Shown: positions 7,115 through 14,040, counted from the first letter of the stretch. The stretch: 15,712 nt of DNA from Treponema sp. (GCA_031263265.1 JAISGE010000086.1:1-15712), one strand, 5' to 3'. The notes: generated by a model from the letters alone, not told the origin. A program made the numbers and translations.

Positions 7115-7158
7115 AGTTCCTTCAGGAACTGAAGTGCCGGTGCAACGGGGTCTGCACC
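7115..7158 (-). promoter_or_regulatory. Two hairpins in the infC leader
   Basis: Between the putative start of transcription (~7167) and the infC ribosome site are two clean hairpins: GGTGCA/TGCACC (arms 7139-7144 and 7153-7158) and AGTTCC/GGAACT (arms 7115-7120 and 7125-7130, four-base loop). They end about 7 nt before the GAGGAGG ribosome site, so they could modulate infC translation or the stability of the message. No U-tract follows, so they are not terminators. Confidence 0.55.
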
Positions 7159-7173
7159 AAACACTTATCTACT

Positions 7174-7203
7174 AGTATAGCGGATAAAGAATCTGTATGT
7201 CTA
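7174..7203 (-). promoter_or_regulatory. Promoter of the infC operon
   Basis: A good -10 box TATACT (7174-7179) lies 18 nt after TAGACA (7198-7203) on the minus strand. The implied leader is about 65-70 nt and contains two hairpins. It sits in the gap after the DUF3343 gene. Confidence 0.6.
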
Positions 7204-7233
7204 GTAGGTACTTATGACTTATTTGACCGAGAT

Positions 7234-7521
7234 TCATAGAGGTAACGTAATGTCCTTAGTGTATGAGACCGTTCCGCCTGATTCCTCCATCCGGTAGGTT
7301 TCTTTGACATTAATCCCGCACTTCGACAGAAACGAGACAGCCTTGTCAATATCTTCCGGTAAAAACCTGAGACAAAAACCGCATCCTGCTTGTATGCTGG
7401 ATGGTTTGGGCATAACCCGAACATAAAACGCCTGCTCAAGGAGCACCTGCTCTGCCATAATGGCCTGGGAGGTACTCTCGAAACAGATTATACGTTCGAC
7501 CTTCAAATCGGCTAGATCCAT
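7234..7521 (-). CDS. DUF3343 protein, putative Se/S carrier-like
   Basis: A 95-residue protein of the DUF3343 family (PF11823), small ferredoxin-like-fold proteins described as putative selenium/sulfur carriers and often found beside TusA/YedF-type proteins. The family pattern is seen in CFESTSQAIMAEQVLLEQ (residues 13-30) and in the loop VMPKPSSIQAGCGFCLRF (36-53), whose conserved C47-G pair is here followed by a second cysteine, C50. The start ATG overlaps the larA stop codon as TAATG, so translation is coupled to larA. LarA enzymes use a nickel pincer cofactor with two sulfur atoms, so a persulfide-carrier role for this neighbour is an attractive but untested inference. Confidence 0.8.
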   Translation of the reverse strand: MDLADLKVERIICFESTSQAIMAEQVLLEQAFYVRVMPKPSSIQAGCGFCLRFLPEDIDKAVSFLSKCGINVKETYRMEESGGTVSYTKDITLPL

Positions 7522-8831
7522 TAACCTGGGGGATCCGGTACGGTAACACAGCCGTCGGGGAGGATGAGGATCTTCGGTGTTTTCACGCCACCGGCTTTCG
7601 CCTGTACCAATGCCTCATCAAGCGCTATCTGGGGAGACAAGGCAGGACTTATGAACATACGGGTAAGTTGAGCAGGAGATAGTTCTGTAACCGCTTTGAC
7701 GGTAGCCCGGGCTGAAACCGCAGCCATCTTGGCTGCCTTATGGTACCCCAGTTTGTATCCAGCTTGAATCCGCAAGAGCGCATCCTCTGGACTTGCCGCT
7801 TGATCCAAAAGTGTGGCATAGGCTTTGTCCCCAATACCGTCCCGGCAGGAAGCAACCAAAATTAAGGTACCCCCATCCTTCAGAGCAAGGGCGGCATTAT
7901 CAATAGCCTTTTGGGATTGATAGAGATCAATGTCCATAGGGAATTTGGCGACCGATACCACAATGTCCGCCTTAGCAGGTACCGGTACACAGAAAACCTT
8001 CCGGGCAGTTTCTACTGCTGCATAAAAAGAGGTCAACAGATCGCCTGCAGTAGCTGCGGCTACCTGCTGTTCCTTGTCCAACACGGTCATCAAAGAAAAT
8101 ACCGGCGCCTTGATCAGGGGGAGCGCATCCATCATGTCTTCATGAACAGGGTTCTTCTCCAGGGCAAGAGACCTGGCCCAAGGAGAGAGAGCCTGGCGGT
8201 GATTGGCCTCAATGGTACGATAAGCCGCGATTCCTGGTAGGAATGCCTTACGTCCACCGGTAAACCCTGCAAAATAATGCGGCTCCACGCTGCCGGTGAT
8301 GATAATCCGGTCAGCATCAAAGAGCCGGCGGTTAAGCACAATGGGAGTATTGTTTCGGGTATATCCCAGTTCAACCATATCTGCATCTTTTCGGGCATCA
8401 TGATGTACACAGCGGGGTCTTAGCTGTTCATAGAGACTGCCCAGGATCTGCTGGTATTCCTTTTCAGTGGGGCCTCGGTGCGCTCCGGTAGCAACGAGAA
8501 AGGTGATGTGTTCAACATCCAGGTTTGCCTGCTGGCATATCGGGAGAAGCGCCTGAAGCATCAGACTGGTGGGAGTGGGACGGGTCGCATCATTGATGAT
8601 ACACAGGAGCTGTTTAGCCCCCTGGAGGAACAATGCCAATTCCTGCCCTTCACCCTGCTTGCCTGATCCAAAGGGTTTAGCCAAGGCCTCCTGTATCAAC
8701 GCCTCCGGGGTTTCAACGGTTCCTAGCTCCTGAGGTTCTGCCACTGCCAAGAGGTTTTCTTGAGGAAAGGTGAGGGGTAATTGCCGATCAAGATAGGGCA
8801 ACGAGGTAAAAAAGTGAGAAAAAGCTGGCAT
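7521..8831 (-). CDS. larA: LarA-type nickel-pincer racemase (DUF2088)
   Basis: A member of the lactate racemase family; it racemises or epimerises a 2-hydroxyacid using a nickel-pincer nucleotide. From the ATG at 8831 it has 436 residues, close to L. plantarum LarA. All key residues are present at near-constant offset: D81 and R84 (NDATRP), H118 (ATGAHR), H185 (EPHYFAG), K195 (GGRKAFLPG, covalent cofactor lysine), H211 (ANHR, nickel ligand), Y304 and K308 (LYQSQK). The start at 8831 is chosen because AGAGGAG lies 5 nt upstream. A TTG at 8876 would add 15 residues but has no ribosome site. The substrate is uncertain, since the family includes racemases for substrates other than lactate. The cofactor genes larB, larC and larE are not in the window. 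The next gene encodes a DUF3343 protein. Confidence 0.88.
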   Translation of the reverse strand: MPAFSHFFTSLPYLDRQLPLTFPQENLLAVAEPQELGTVETPEALIQEALAKPFGSGKQGEGQELALFLQGAKQLLCIINDATRPTPTSLMLQALLPICQQANLDVEHITFLVATGAHRGPTEKEYQQILGSLYEQLRPRCVHHDARKDADMVELGYTRNNTPIVLNRRLFDADRIIITGSVEPHYFAGFTGGRKAFLPGIAAYRTIEANHRQALSPWARSLALEKNPVHEDMMDALPLIKAPVFSLMTVLDKEQQVAAATAGDLLTSFYAAVETARKVFCVPVPAKADIVVSVAKFPMDIDLYQSQKAIDNAALALKDGGTLILVASCRDGIGDKAYATLLDQAASPEDALLRIQAGYKLGYHKAAKMAAVSARATVKAVTELSPAQLTRMFISPALSPQIALDEALVQAKAGGVKTPKILILPDGCVTVPDPPG

Positions 8832-8847
8832 AAAGGCTCCTCTAGTA

Positions 8848-8876
8848 ATAGTAATACCAGCAGGTGATTTGATCAA
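8848..8876 (-). promoter_or_regulatory. Weak promoter candidate for larA
   Basis: TTGATC (8871-8876) and TACTAT (8848-8853) are spaced by 17 nt on the minus strand. The -10 match is only four of six. Transcription would begin close to the larA ribosome site. The gene may instead be read only from upstream. Confidence 0.3.
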
Positions 8877-8896
8877 ACTGCATAACCGGGGACACT

Positions 8897-9769
8897 TTAG
8901 GGAAATACCCGGATCGGTATGGCGTTCCGGCCAAGGGGTAATCCTGAGCGTTCCAGGGCTGTTTTGAGGGATGCAGCCCGTTCCTCCAGATAGGCAGGGG
9001 CTAATGCCCTTGCCAAGGGATCGGTTGGAGCAGGCCGTGCCTTGCCGTAAAGCTGAATCTCCTGGAGTCCTGGCGCCTGCTCCCCAGCACTACACGCCGC
9101 GGCTGCACCGATCGCCGCCAATTCCACTACAAGCCGCTCCCACGCTGCAGCCTCTTGCAGGGGTGGAGACTCACCCTGTACTGCACAGAGCATGGTTTGG
9201 AGCGTTACCGGAGCACAGGCCACCAATTCCTTAATAGTATGAATAAGGGGTTCAAAGGGTATTGATGATCGAGCCATGATCCTATACCAGGCTTCGGTCC
9301 CTGCATCAAGTTTAAGCCAGATACGGAGGGCCATAGGCCCTGACGCAGCCTGGCGTAAACTTTGGAAGGTCTTATCATTGAACAATCCGGTACCGTTGGT
9401 GATCAGCACCAGGGCCGCATCAGGTACCGCAGCATCCCGGATCTGGGCAGCCCGGTCTAAGGCTTCAAGGAAACCAGGCGCTAGGCTTGGCTCCCCATTA
9501 CCGGAGAAACAAATATCCTTAACCATGATGCCTTGATTGCGTGCTCTGGACAGTTCAGATTGAAGCTGCGTTTCCATAAGCGCCACAGAAAAGGAAGGAT
9601 CCTGTTCAAAAGGAAAAACCTCACAGTAAGGACAGTCAAAGGAACAGTATTTATGATCCGGGAACAGGTTTATCCCCATGGAAAGTCCCTGGGAACGCCG
9701 GGAATACACCGGGTATACCAAGACCCCCTCTTCTCGTTGGCGATGATTTTCTATAGGGCTTATATACAT
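8897..9769 (-). CDS. Radical SAM protein (COG0731-like)
   Basis: A 290-residue radical SAM enzyme with the cluster motif C42-x3-C46-x2-C49 (YCSFDCPYC) and the SAM-binding GNGEPSL at 90-96, followed by LVLITNGTGLF (~121-131). The preceding FPDHKYCSFDCPYCE context resembles the group annotated as wyosine-synthetase-like radical SAM proteins (COG0731), whose bacterial members mostly lack a proven substrate. There is no additional C-terminal Fe-S cluster motif of the SPASM type. AGGAGGT lies 10 nt before the ATG. It is 60 nt after the RluA-type gene and 65 nt before larA, in the same direction. A maturation role for LarA is conceivable but nothing in the sequence proves it. Confidence 0.85.
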   Translation of the reverse strand: MYISPIENHRQREEGVLVYPVYSRRSQGLSMGINLFPDHKYCSFDCPYCEVFPFEQDPSFSVALMETQLQSELSRARNQGIMVKDICFSGNGEPSLAPGFLEALDRAAQIRDAAVPDAALVLITNGTGLFNDKTFQSLRQAASGPMALRIWLKLDAGTEAWYRIMARSSIPFEPLIHTIKELVACAPVTLQTMLCAVQGESPPLQEAAAWERLVVELAAIGAAAACSAGEQAPGLQEIQLYGKARPAPTDPLARALAPAYLEERAASLKTALERSGLPLGRNAIPIRVFP

Positions 9770-9829
9770 CTGAATCTCTACCTCCTGGTTCTCTCCCTAT
9801 CCTGGCTTGCCTTTGAACGTAATCGAGTT

Positions 9830-10798
9830 TCAAAAAAAGTTCAATGCGGTCCTTGTTTCTAATATCTGGGTCAGGCTCTGCCCAAAGATGGTACTAATCC
9901 TGCTATGAAAGGCATCAGGTGGAGGGGCCTTTAAGATTTCCGGTAAACCAACCTTTTTTGTATCTTCGGTTACCGGAAATTTCAGGGTATAAGCATGCAG
10001 CAAGAGACCTCCCGGCTGAAAACTTCCCCCATACTTCAGATCCCCTGCCAGAGGATGGCCGTGAAAAGCTGCCTGGGATCTGATTTGGTGGGTCCGACCC
10101 GTGTGAATTGCCGCCAGGATGAGGGAATACCCTGTAGTTACCGCGAGCGGGAAAACCGCGGTTTCAGCGCTTTGAGCATCCTGGTCCTGGGTTACGATAG
10201 TCTTGTTCCTATCCCGAATCAACCGGTCATCCCAGCGCTGAGGAGCCTCAAGGTTCCCCTCTACCAAGGCAAGGTACTGTTTCTTCACCTGCCGTTCCCT
10301 GAGCAGTGTGCTGAAATACCGGGCGCCCTCCAAACTGGTGGAAAACAGGATAATGCCGCTTGTGGGAGTATCCAGGCGGTGGATAGGGCCTGGTCTAAAG
10401 GAAAGAGAAGGGGCAAGCTTTTCTGCCAGATACCTCCTGACCATGCGCTCCAAATTCCTTTTAGCCGGACCATGCACAACAAGTCCAGAGGGTTTATTTA
10501 AGGCCAGCATCCCTGAACCTTCCCAGAGTATGGGCAGGCTGGGCTGGTGATGTACCAAAGGAGATACTGGGGAAACTGAGGAAAAATGGGAAAAAGGGGC
10601 CGCTTCCGAGGGAATGGTGATGACCGAACCTGCCTTGACCCGGCTCGAAGCCTCAGCCGGCGTACCGTCTACGAGGATATACTTTTTTCGTAAGAGCCTG
10701 TGGAGTGCGGAAAGAGGTAAGCCGGGCAGCGCTTTCCGCAGGAGCCGATCCAGCCTGCGTCCGTCATCATCAGAAGCCATAAGCATTGTTATTGCCAT
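9830..10798 (-). CDS. RluA-family pseudouridine synthase
   Basis: Converts uridine to pseudouridine in ribosomal or transfer RNA. The 322-residue protein has an N-terminal S4-like RNA-binding domain (DGRRLDRLLRKALP to about 62) and the RluA catalytic domain. The latter carries the motif IHRLDTPTSGI with catalytic D143, plus HTGRTHQIRSQAAFHGHPLAGDLKYGG. The C-terminal tail after ~275 is longer than needed for catalysis. The exact target (RluC-, RluD- or other-like) cannot be told. No Shine-Dalgarno sequence precedes the ATG at 10798. A promoter -10 box ends only 8 nt upstream, so the mRNA is probably leaderless. It is divergent from folE and heads the long minus-strand run. Confidence 0.93.
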   Translation of the reverse strand: MAITMLMASDDDGRRLDRLLRKALPGLPLSALHRLLRKKYILVDGTPAEASSRVKAGSVITIPSEAAPFSHFSSVSPVSPLVHHQPSLPILWEGSGMLALNKPSGLVVHGPAKRNLERMVRRYLAEKLAPSLSFRPGPIHRLDTPTSGIILFSTSLEGARYFSTLLRERQVKKQYLALVEGNLEAPQRWDDRLIRDRNKTIVTQDQDAQSAETAVFPLAVTTGYSLILAAIHTGRTHQIRSQAAFHGHPLAGDLKYGGSFQPGGLLLHAYTLKFPVTEDTKKVGLPEILKAPPPDAFHSRISTIFGQSLTQILETRTALNFF

Positions 10799-10806
10799 AG
10801 GTTTAG

Positions 10807-10834
10807 TCTATACTATTTATCTACCCATACTCAA
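10807..10834 (-). promoter_or_regulatory. Promoter of the RluA-type gene, leaderless type
   Basis: TTGAGT (10829-10834) and TATAGA (10807-10812), 16 nt apart on the minus strand. Only 8 nt separate the -10 box from the ATG, so transcription should start at or within about two bases of the start codon. No ribosome-binding site is present. Confidence 0.55.
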
Positions 10835-10878
10835 ACATACGAGACGCATGTTAGTAGGGAGAAGCTCTTTGCGTCCCT

Positions 10879-10884
10879 TACAAT
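10879..10884 (+). promoter_or_regulatory. -10 box candidate for folE
   Basis: TACAAT matches the -10 consensus in five of six positions; a convincing -35 box is missing. Transcription near 10891 would give a ~25-nt leader carrying the GGAG ribosome site at 10903-10906. It would exclude the upstream ATG at 10883 as a start. Confidence 0.35.
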
Positions 10885-10915
10885 GAGTACCATGAGAATT
10901 TTGGAGATTAACCTT

Positions 10916-11476
10916 ATGATAGATAAGAAACGTATTGAAAAAGCAATCCAGGAAATTCTTAAAGCCATTGGAGATGATCCTGATCGAGAAGGCCTCAAAG
11001 AAACCCCTGCCCGGGTTGCCCGGATGTATGAGGAGATCTTCGCAGGGATTGACCATGATCCTGCCCAGGAGATCAAACTGTTCAAGGAAGAGAGCTTAGG
11101 GGACATGGTGGCCATGAAGGATATCCCCTTTTACTCCATGTGTGAACATCACCTGATGCCTTTTTTTGGTCATATTCATGTGGTTTATATCCCCAAAAAT
11201 GGGAATATTCTGGGTTTGAGCAAGATTGCCCGAATCGTCGATGTACTTGCCAAAAAACCCCAGCTTCAAGAGCGCTTGACCCAGGAGATTGGGGATGTCC
11301 TTATGAAAGGAGCGGAAGCCTTGGGCGCCGCAGTGGTGATAGAAGCAGAGCATCTCTGCATGACTATGCGGGGCATACGAAAACCCGGGGCGCAAACCCT
11401 TACCTCGGATTTCAGGGGTTTACTCAAGACCGATACCAATCTCAGGGCTGAGGCGTTGGGCTTGATCCGCGGATAA
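10916..11476 (+). CDS. folE: GTP cyclohydrolase I
   Basis: Converts GTP to 7,8-dihydroneopterin triphosphate, the first step of folate synthesis and also of the queuosine branch through QueD. With the start at 10916 the protein has 186 residues, the usual bacterial length. Zinc ligands are C76 and H79 (SMCEHHLMPF) and C148 (EHLCMTMRG). Other signatures are REGLKETPARVARMYEE (~24-40), GLSKIARIVD (~100-109) and the GIRKPGAQT loop. An in-frame ATG at 10883 would add 11 atypical residues. The GGAG at 10903-10906, 9 nt before 10916, supports the shorter form. folP follows after 68 nt in the same direction. The window's queD uses the same product. Confidence 0.95.
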   Translation: MIDKKRIEKAIQEILKAIGDDPDREGLKETPARVARMYEEIFAGIDHDPAQEIKLFKEESLGDMVAMKDIPFYSMCEHHLMPFFGHIHVVYIPKNGNILGLSKIARIVDVLAKKPQLQERLTQEIGDVLMKGAEALGAAVVIEAEHLCMTMRGIRKPGAQTLTSDFRGLLKTDTNLRAEALGLIRG

Positions 11477-11544
11477 AGGCAGCGCGGTTTCCTTGTGGAG
11501 TATGAGCGTAATCAGTAGGTTCAGTAGTTAAGGAGGTAATCAGC

Positions 11545-12396
11545 ATGGCAGCAGAACAAAACAATACCGGTGTTTTTCATTGCAGGAATTACGAGTTTCC
11601 TATCGGTGCCAGAACGTATATCATGGGGATCCTCAACCTTACCCCGGATTCTTTTTCAGATGGCGGAAAATACCAGGATATGGAGGCGGCAGTAGAACGG
11701 GCCAGGCAGATGGTTGCTGAGGGAGCGGATATTATTGATCTTGGCGGGGAATCTACCCGGCCTGGATTTATCCCCTTGGACGGGGAAACGGAAATTCAGC
11801 GGGTTGTCCCGGTAGTGGAGCGCCTGGTTTCTGAACTCAAGGTGCCGATTTCCATTGATACTACCAAAGCCGTGGTAGCAAAACGGGCACTGGAAGCAGG
11901 TGCGCACATCATCAACGATATTTGGGGACTGCAAAAGGATCCGGCTCTTGCCCAGGTAAGCGCGGCATTTGACGCAGGGGTGATTATTATGCACAACAGC
12001 GATAGCAACCAGTATCAGGACCTTATGGGGGATATTATCAGCTTCCTTGGTAAGAGCCTTGAGATTGCTCAAGATGCAGGCATTAAGCGGAAAAACCTTG
12101 CCGTGGATCCGGGGATCGGCTTTGGCAAGGATCTTGACCAAAACCTTGAAACCATGCGGAGGCTCCGGGAGCTTCAGGTATTTGGGATCCCCCTCTTACT
12201 GGGTACTTCCCGGAAATCTATGGTGGGAAAGGTGCTCAATCTGCCGGTACACGACCGAGTCGAAGGTACTGCCGCAACCGTTGCCTTGGGCATTGCGTAC
12301 GGCGCGGATTTTGTACGGGTTCATGACGTGCAGGCCATGAAGCGGGTTGCCCTTATGACCGACGCCATAGTACGGGTCAGCGTACCCTCATCTTAG
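11545..12396 (+). CDS. folP: Dihydropteroate synthase
   Basis: Condenses 6-hydroxymethyl-7,8-dihydropterin diphosphate with p-aminobenzoate to form dihydropteroate; target of sulfonamides. The 283-residue TIM-barrel protein has all family motifs: N31 in GILNLTPDSFSDGG, the loop STRPG (T71, R72, P73), D105 in SIDTTK, N124 in INDIWG, D188 in DPGIGFGK, K224 in TSRK, and R258/H260 in VRVHDV. All sit at consistent offsets from E. coli FolP. A strong AGGAGGT lies 7 nt before the ATG. The gene follows folE and probably shares its transcript. folB, folK and pabA/B are not in the window. Its stop codon overlaps that of the convergent queD. Confidence 0.97.
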   Translation: MAAEQNNTGVFHCRNYEFPIGARTYIMGILNLTPDSFSDGGKYQDMEAAVERARQMVAEGADIIDLGGESTRPGFIPLDGETEIQRVVPVVERLVSELKVPISIDTTKAVVAKRALEAGAHIINDIWGLQKDPALAQVSAAFDAGVIIMHNSDSNQYQDLMGDIISFLGKSLEIAQDAGIKRKNLAVDPGIGFGKDLDQNLETMRRLRELQVFGIPLLLGTSRKSMVGKVLNLPVHDRVEGTAATVALGIAYGADFVRVHDVQAMKRVALMTDAIVRVSVPSS

Positions 12397-12770
12397 GAGC
12401 GCTCGTATCGGGCCATACTGGTGGGGGTTTCAAAGACCTCCACGGCCCACAAGAGCATCGGATCCAGGTGAAAGCAGGGCAAGAGTTCTTCAACTTTACT
12501 GAAAATAAACCATGCAATGCGTTCGGCACTGGGGTCATTGTTGAATACCGGATTATCATTGAGGTTGTGGTGATCCAAGCCGTCGGTTATCTGGCGAAGG
12601 ATGGTTTTGAGGATTCCGAAATCCACCAACATGCCACCTTCACTCAGGTTTTCCCCTCGAATCCAGAGCCTGACGCGGTAATTGTGGCCGTGCAGGCGTT
12701 CGCACTTCCCATGATAATGGCTTAAAAAATGAGCCGCGGCAAAATCGGCTTCTACCCGTACTGAAAACAT
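12393..12770 (-). CDS. queD: 6-carboxytetrahydropterin synthase QueD
   Basis: A 125-residue member of the PTPS/QueD family. It converts FolE's dihydroneopterin triphosphate to 6-carboxytetrahydropterin on the way to preQ0 and queuosine. Zinc-binding H14 (AAHFL), H27 and H29 (CERLHGHNY) and the catalytic cysteine C23 are present. So are the DGLDHHNLN motif (63-71) and E114 in VFETPTS; the length and the C-x3-HGH pattern favour QueD over mammalian-type PTPS. Translation from a TTG 9 codons upstream is possible in frame, but the promoter's -10 box would lie inside it. The ATG at 12770 fits a leaderless mRNA. queC, queE and queF are not in view. It is convergent with folP, with overlapping stops. 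Confidence 0.93.
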   Translation of the reverse strand: MFSVRVEADFAAAHFLSHYHGKCERLHGHNYRVRLWIRGENLSEGGMLVDFGILKTILRQITDGLDHHNLNDNPVFNNDPSAERIAWFIFSKVEELLPCFHLDPMLLWAVEVFETPTSMARYERS

Positions 12771-12776
12771 GAAGGC

Positions 12777-12805
12777 AGTATAGCAGGATTGCAACAAAAG
12801 ATCAA
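12777..12805 (-). promoter_or_regulatory. Promoter of queD, leaderless type
   Basis: TTGATC (12800-12805) and TATACT (12777-12782) are spaced by 17 nt. Six nt separate the -10 box from the ATG, which puts the expected transcription start on the A of the start codon. There is no Shine-Dalgarno sequence. Confidence 0.7.
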
Positions 12806-12949
12806 CCTAAGCCTGGTTGTTGTTTCCCTTTGATAAAAAATGCTTCTATTTGGTGGGAATGGCTTGATTATTAATAAAAAAATCATTAAAAAGATAAGTA
12901 AAAGATTTAAGTTAAAAATTATATTTCGATATAAAAAAGAGGTGTTTAT

Positions 12950-13216
12950 ATGGTAAAAATAGAAATAGTAGATTCTGTGATAGAGTATGAATATTTATTC
13001 TCTCACAGCATTCTTAAAAAGCAATGTAAGTCAATAGTATTGACGCTTGATAATGCTGGAGATTACGTACTGACGGATAGTTCTGAAACATCAGTTAAAT
13101 TGATAAGTAAGTCTATATCAGGGGACTCGAAAGTAATATATATAACTGGTGATATACCAGTTTCTATCAAACAATTTCACTTTAAGCAATTTAAAGTATC
13201 AGGAATTCTATCGTAA
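12950..13216 (+). CDS. Small hypothetical protein, AT-rich gene
   Basis: An 88-codon frame with a good ribosome site (AGAGG, 6 nt before the ATG). I do not recognise the product. It is predicted soluble, with alternating hydrophobic and polar residues suggesting a small beta-rich fold (KIEIVDSVIEYEY, KSIVLTLDNAGDYVLT, VKLISKSI, KVIYITGDIPVSI). No signal peptide or membrane segment is present. The gene and its upstream 150 nt are much more AT-rich than the folate genes beside it, pointing to an acquired segment. It is convergent with the lipoprotein gene at 13329-13985, with 112 nt of gene-free sequence between them and no clear terminator. Confidence 0.55.
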   Translation: MVKIEIVDSVIEYEYLFSHSILKKQCKSIVLTLDNAGDYVLTDSSETSVKLISKSISGDSKVIYITGDIPVSIKQFHFKQFKVSGILS

Positions 13217-13328
13217 CATTTTTCCTGGGTGTTTGCCTCCCAAACGTTCCATTACTAACCGGCCACTATCCACCGGGGCCACAAGCGTGGGAGTTTGGGC
13301 TGTCTGCGCCGCGCCCCTGGTCGTACTG

Positions 13329-13985
13329 TTAGCTGTTCTTTTTAGCAAAGGGCGATAAAATCGAAAGTCCCTCGCAAAGGTCTGTTCCGTTCATTACGGT
13401 CATCTCACCATATCGGATTACATACCTGAATGTCCCCTTTAATACGCTGCCCTCCAGAACAAAGACGCTATTTCCTGAAACATGTACCCTATATACCGCC
13501 GCTGTTCCTGAAATAGCTATGGTTCCCGTCGCTGTAATCTCGAAGTTGGGCGTTGACGGCGGCTTGGTTACGGCATACCACTTTCCAATGAGTTCAGCCG
13601 GAACGCCCTGGGGGGCGGCGTTTGATTTGATAAACGGCGATGCGGATTCTATATCCTTAAAATCTTCCGTCCCAAGGGTCATGGTCAACTCGCCGTTTTT
13701 ATTAATGGAATAATAGAATGATCCCATTACCTTACCATCGTACCGGAAGTGAACGAAATTTCCTGAAAGGGTTACAGTACAGTGCAGTTTCTTGGCCGCG
13801 ATATACCCTTCCCCCTCCTGGGTGATCTCGAAGGCTAATGCATAGTTTTTGTCATACCATGTTCCGGTGAGTTCAGCCGGTATATCGCTGGTTTCTTCGC
13901 TGTTACCGCACCCCGCCACAACTGCCATGTATGAGAGCGCAAGGAAAACAAGCCCCAACCGGAACAGACTTCTTGTCCCTTTCAT
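13329..13985 (-). CDS. Lipoprotein with two tandem lipocalin-like repeats
   Basis: A 218-residue predicted lipoprotein: basic N-terminus, hydrophobic core, then lipobox VAGC with the lipidated cysteine at 26. The mature part is an internal duplication. Repeat 1 (about 35-120) and repeat 2 (about 128-215) both open with (I/V)PAEL(T/I)G(T/K)WY and continue with FEIT, a beta-rich middle with (V/L)xG(S/T)F(Y/R)Y, a GE(L/M)T(M/V) strand and an ending SPF(I/A)K. The G-x-WY opening followed by strands suggests small beta-barrel or lipocalin-like domains; the function is unknown. AAAGGAG lies 6 nt before the ATG. Its putative promoter reaches into the remnant of a HEPN gene. Confidence 0.85.
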   Translation of the reverse strand: MKGTRSLFRLGLVFLALSYMAVVAGCGNSEETSDIPAELTGTWYDKNYALAFEITQEGEGYIAAKKLHCTVTLSGNFVHFRYDGKVMGSFYYSINKNGELTMTLGTEDFKDIESASPFIKSNAAPQGVPAELIGKWYAVTKPPSTPNFEITATGTIAISGTAAVYRVHVSGNSVFVLEGSVLKGTFRYVIRYGEMTVMNGTDLCEGLSILSPFAKKNS

Positions 13986-14011
13986 AAAAAACTCCTTTCC
14001 GCCCGCGACGG

Positions 14012-14040
14012 AGTATAAACTGTTTGTATCATGTTCTAAA
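14012..14040 (-). promoter_or_regulatory. Promoter of the repeat lipoprotein
   Basis: TATACT (14012-14017) and TTTAGA (14035-14040) are 17 nt apart on the minus strand. The -35 box and most of the spacer lie inside the decayed HEPN fragment, so this promoter may have arisen from pseudogene sequence. Confidence 0.5.

Noticed and set aside
6928..7164. GTG-initiated frame across the infC leader, protein-like in its first 20 residues
   Set aside because: It has no ribosome site, starts at the very 5' end of the predicted transcript and then overlaps infC out of frame. The leader's composition explains the appearance.
8829..8876. N-terminal extension of larA from a TTG at 8876
   Set aside because: There is no ribosome site for the TTG, while AGAGGAG is well placed for the ATG at 8831; the family does not need the extra 15 residues.
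10883..10915. N-terminal extension of folE from the ATG at 10883
   Set aside because: The ATG overlaps a -10 box candidate and lacks a ribosome site; GGAG at 10903-10906 serves the ATG at 10916.
13149..13358. Plus-strand frame ending in a hydrophobic segment between the orphan gene and the lipoprotein
   Set aside because: It starts inside the orphan gene in another frame, has no ribosome site and overlaps the end of the lipoprotein gene.
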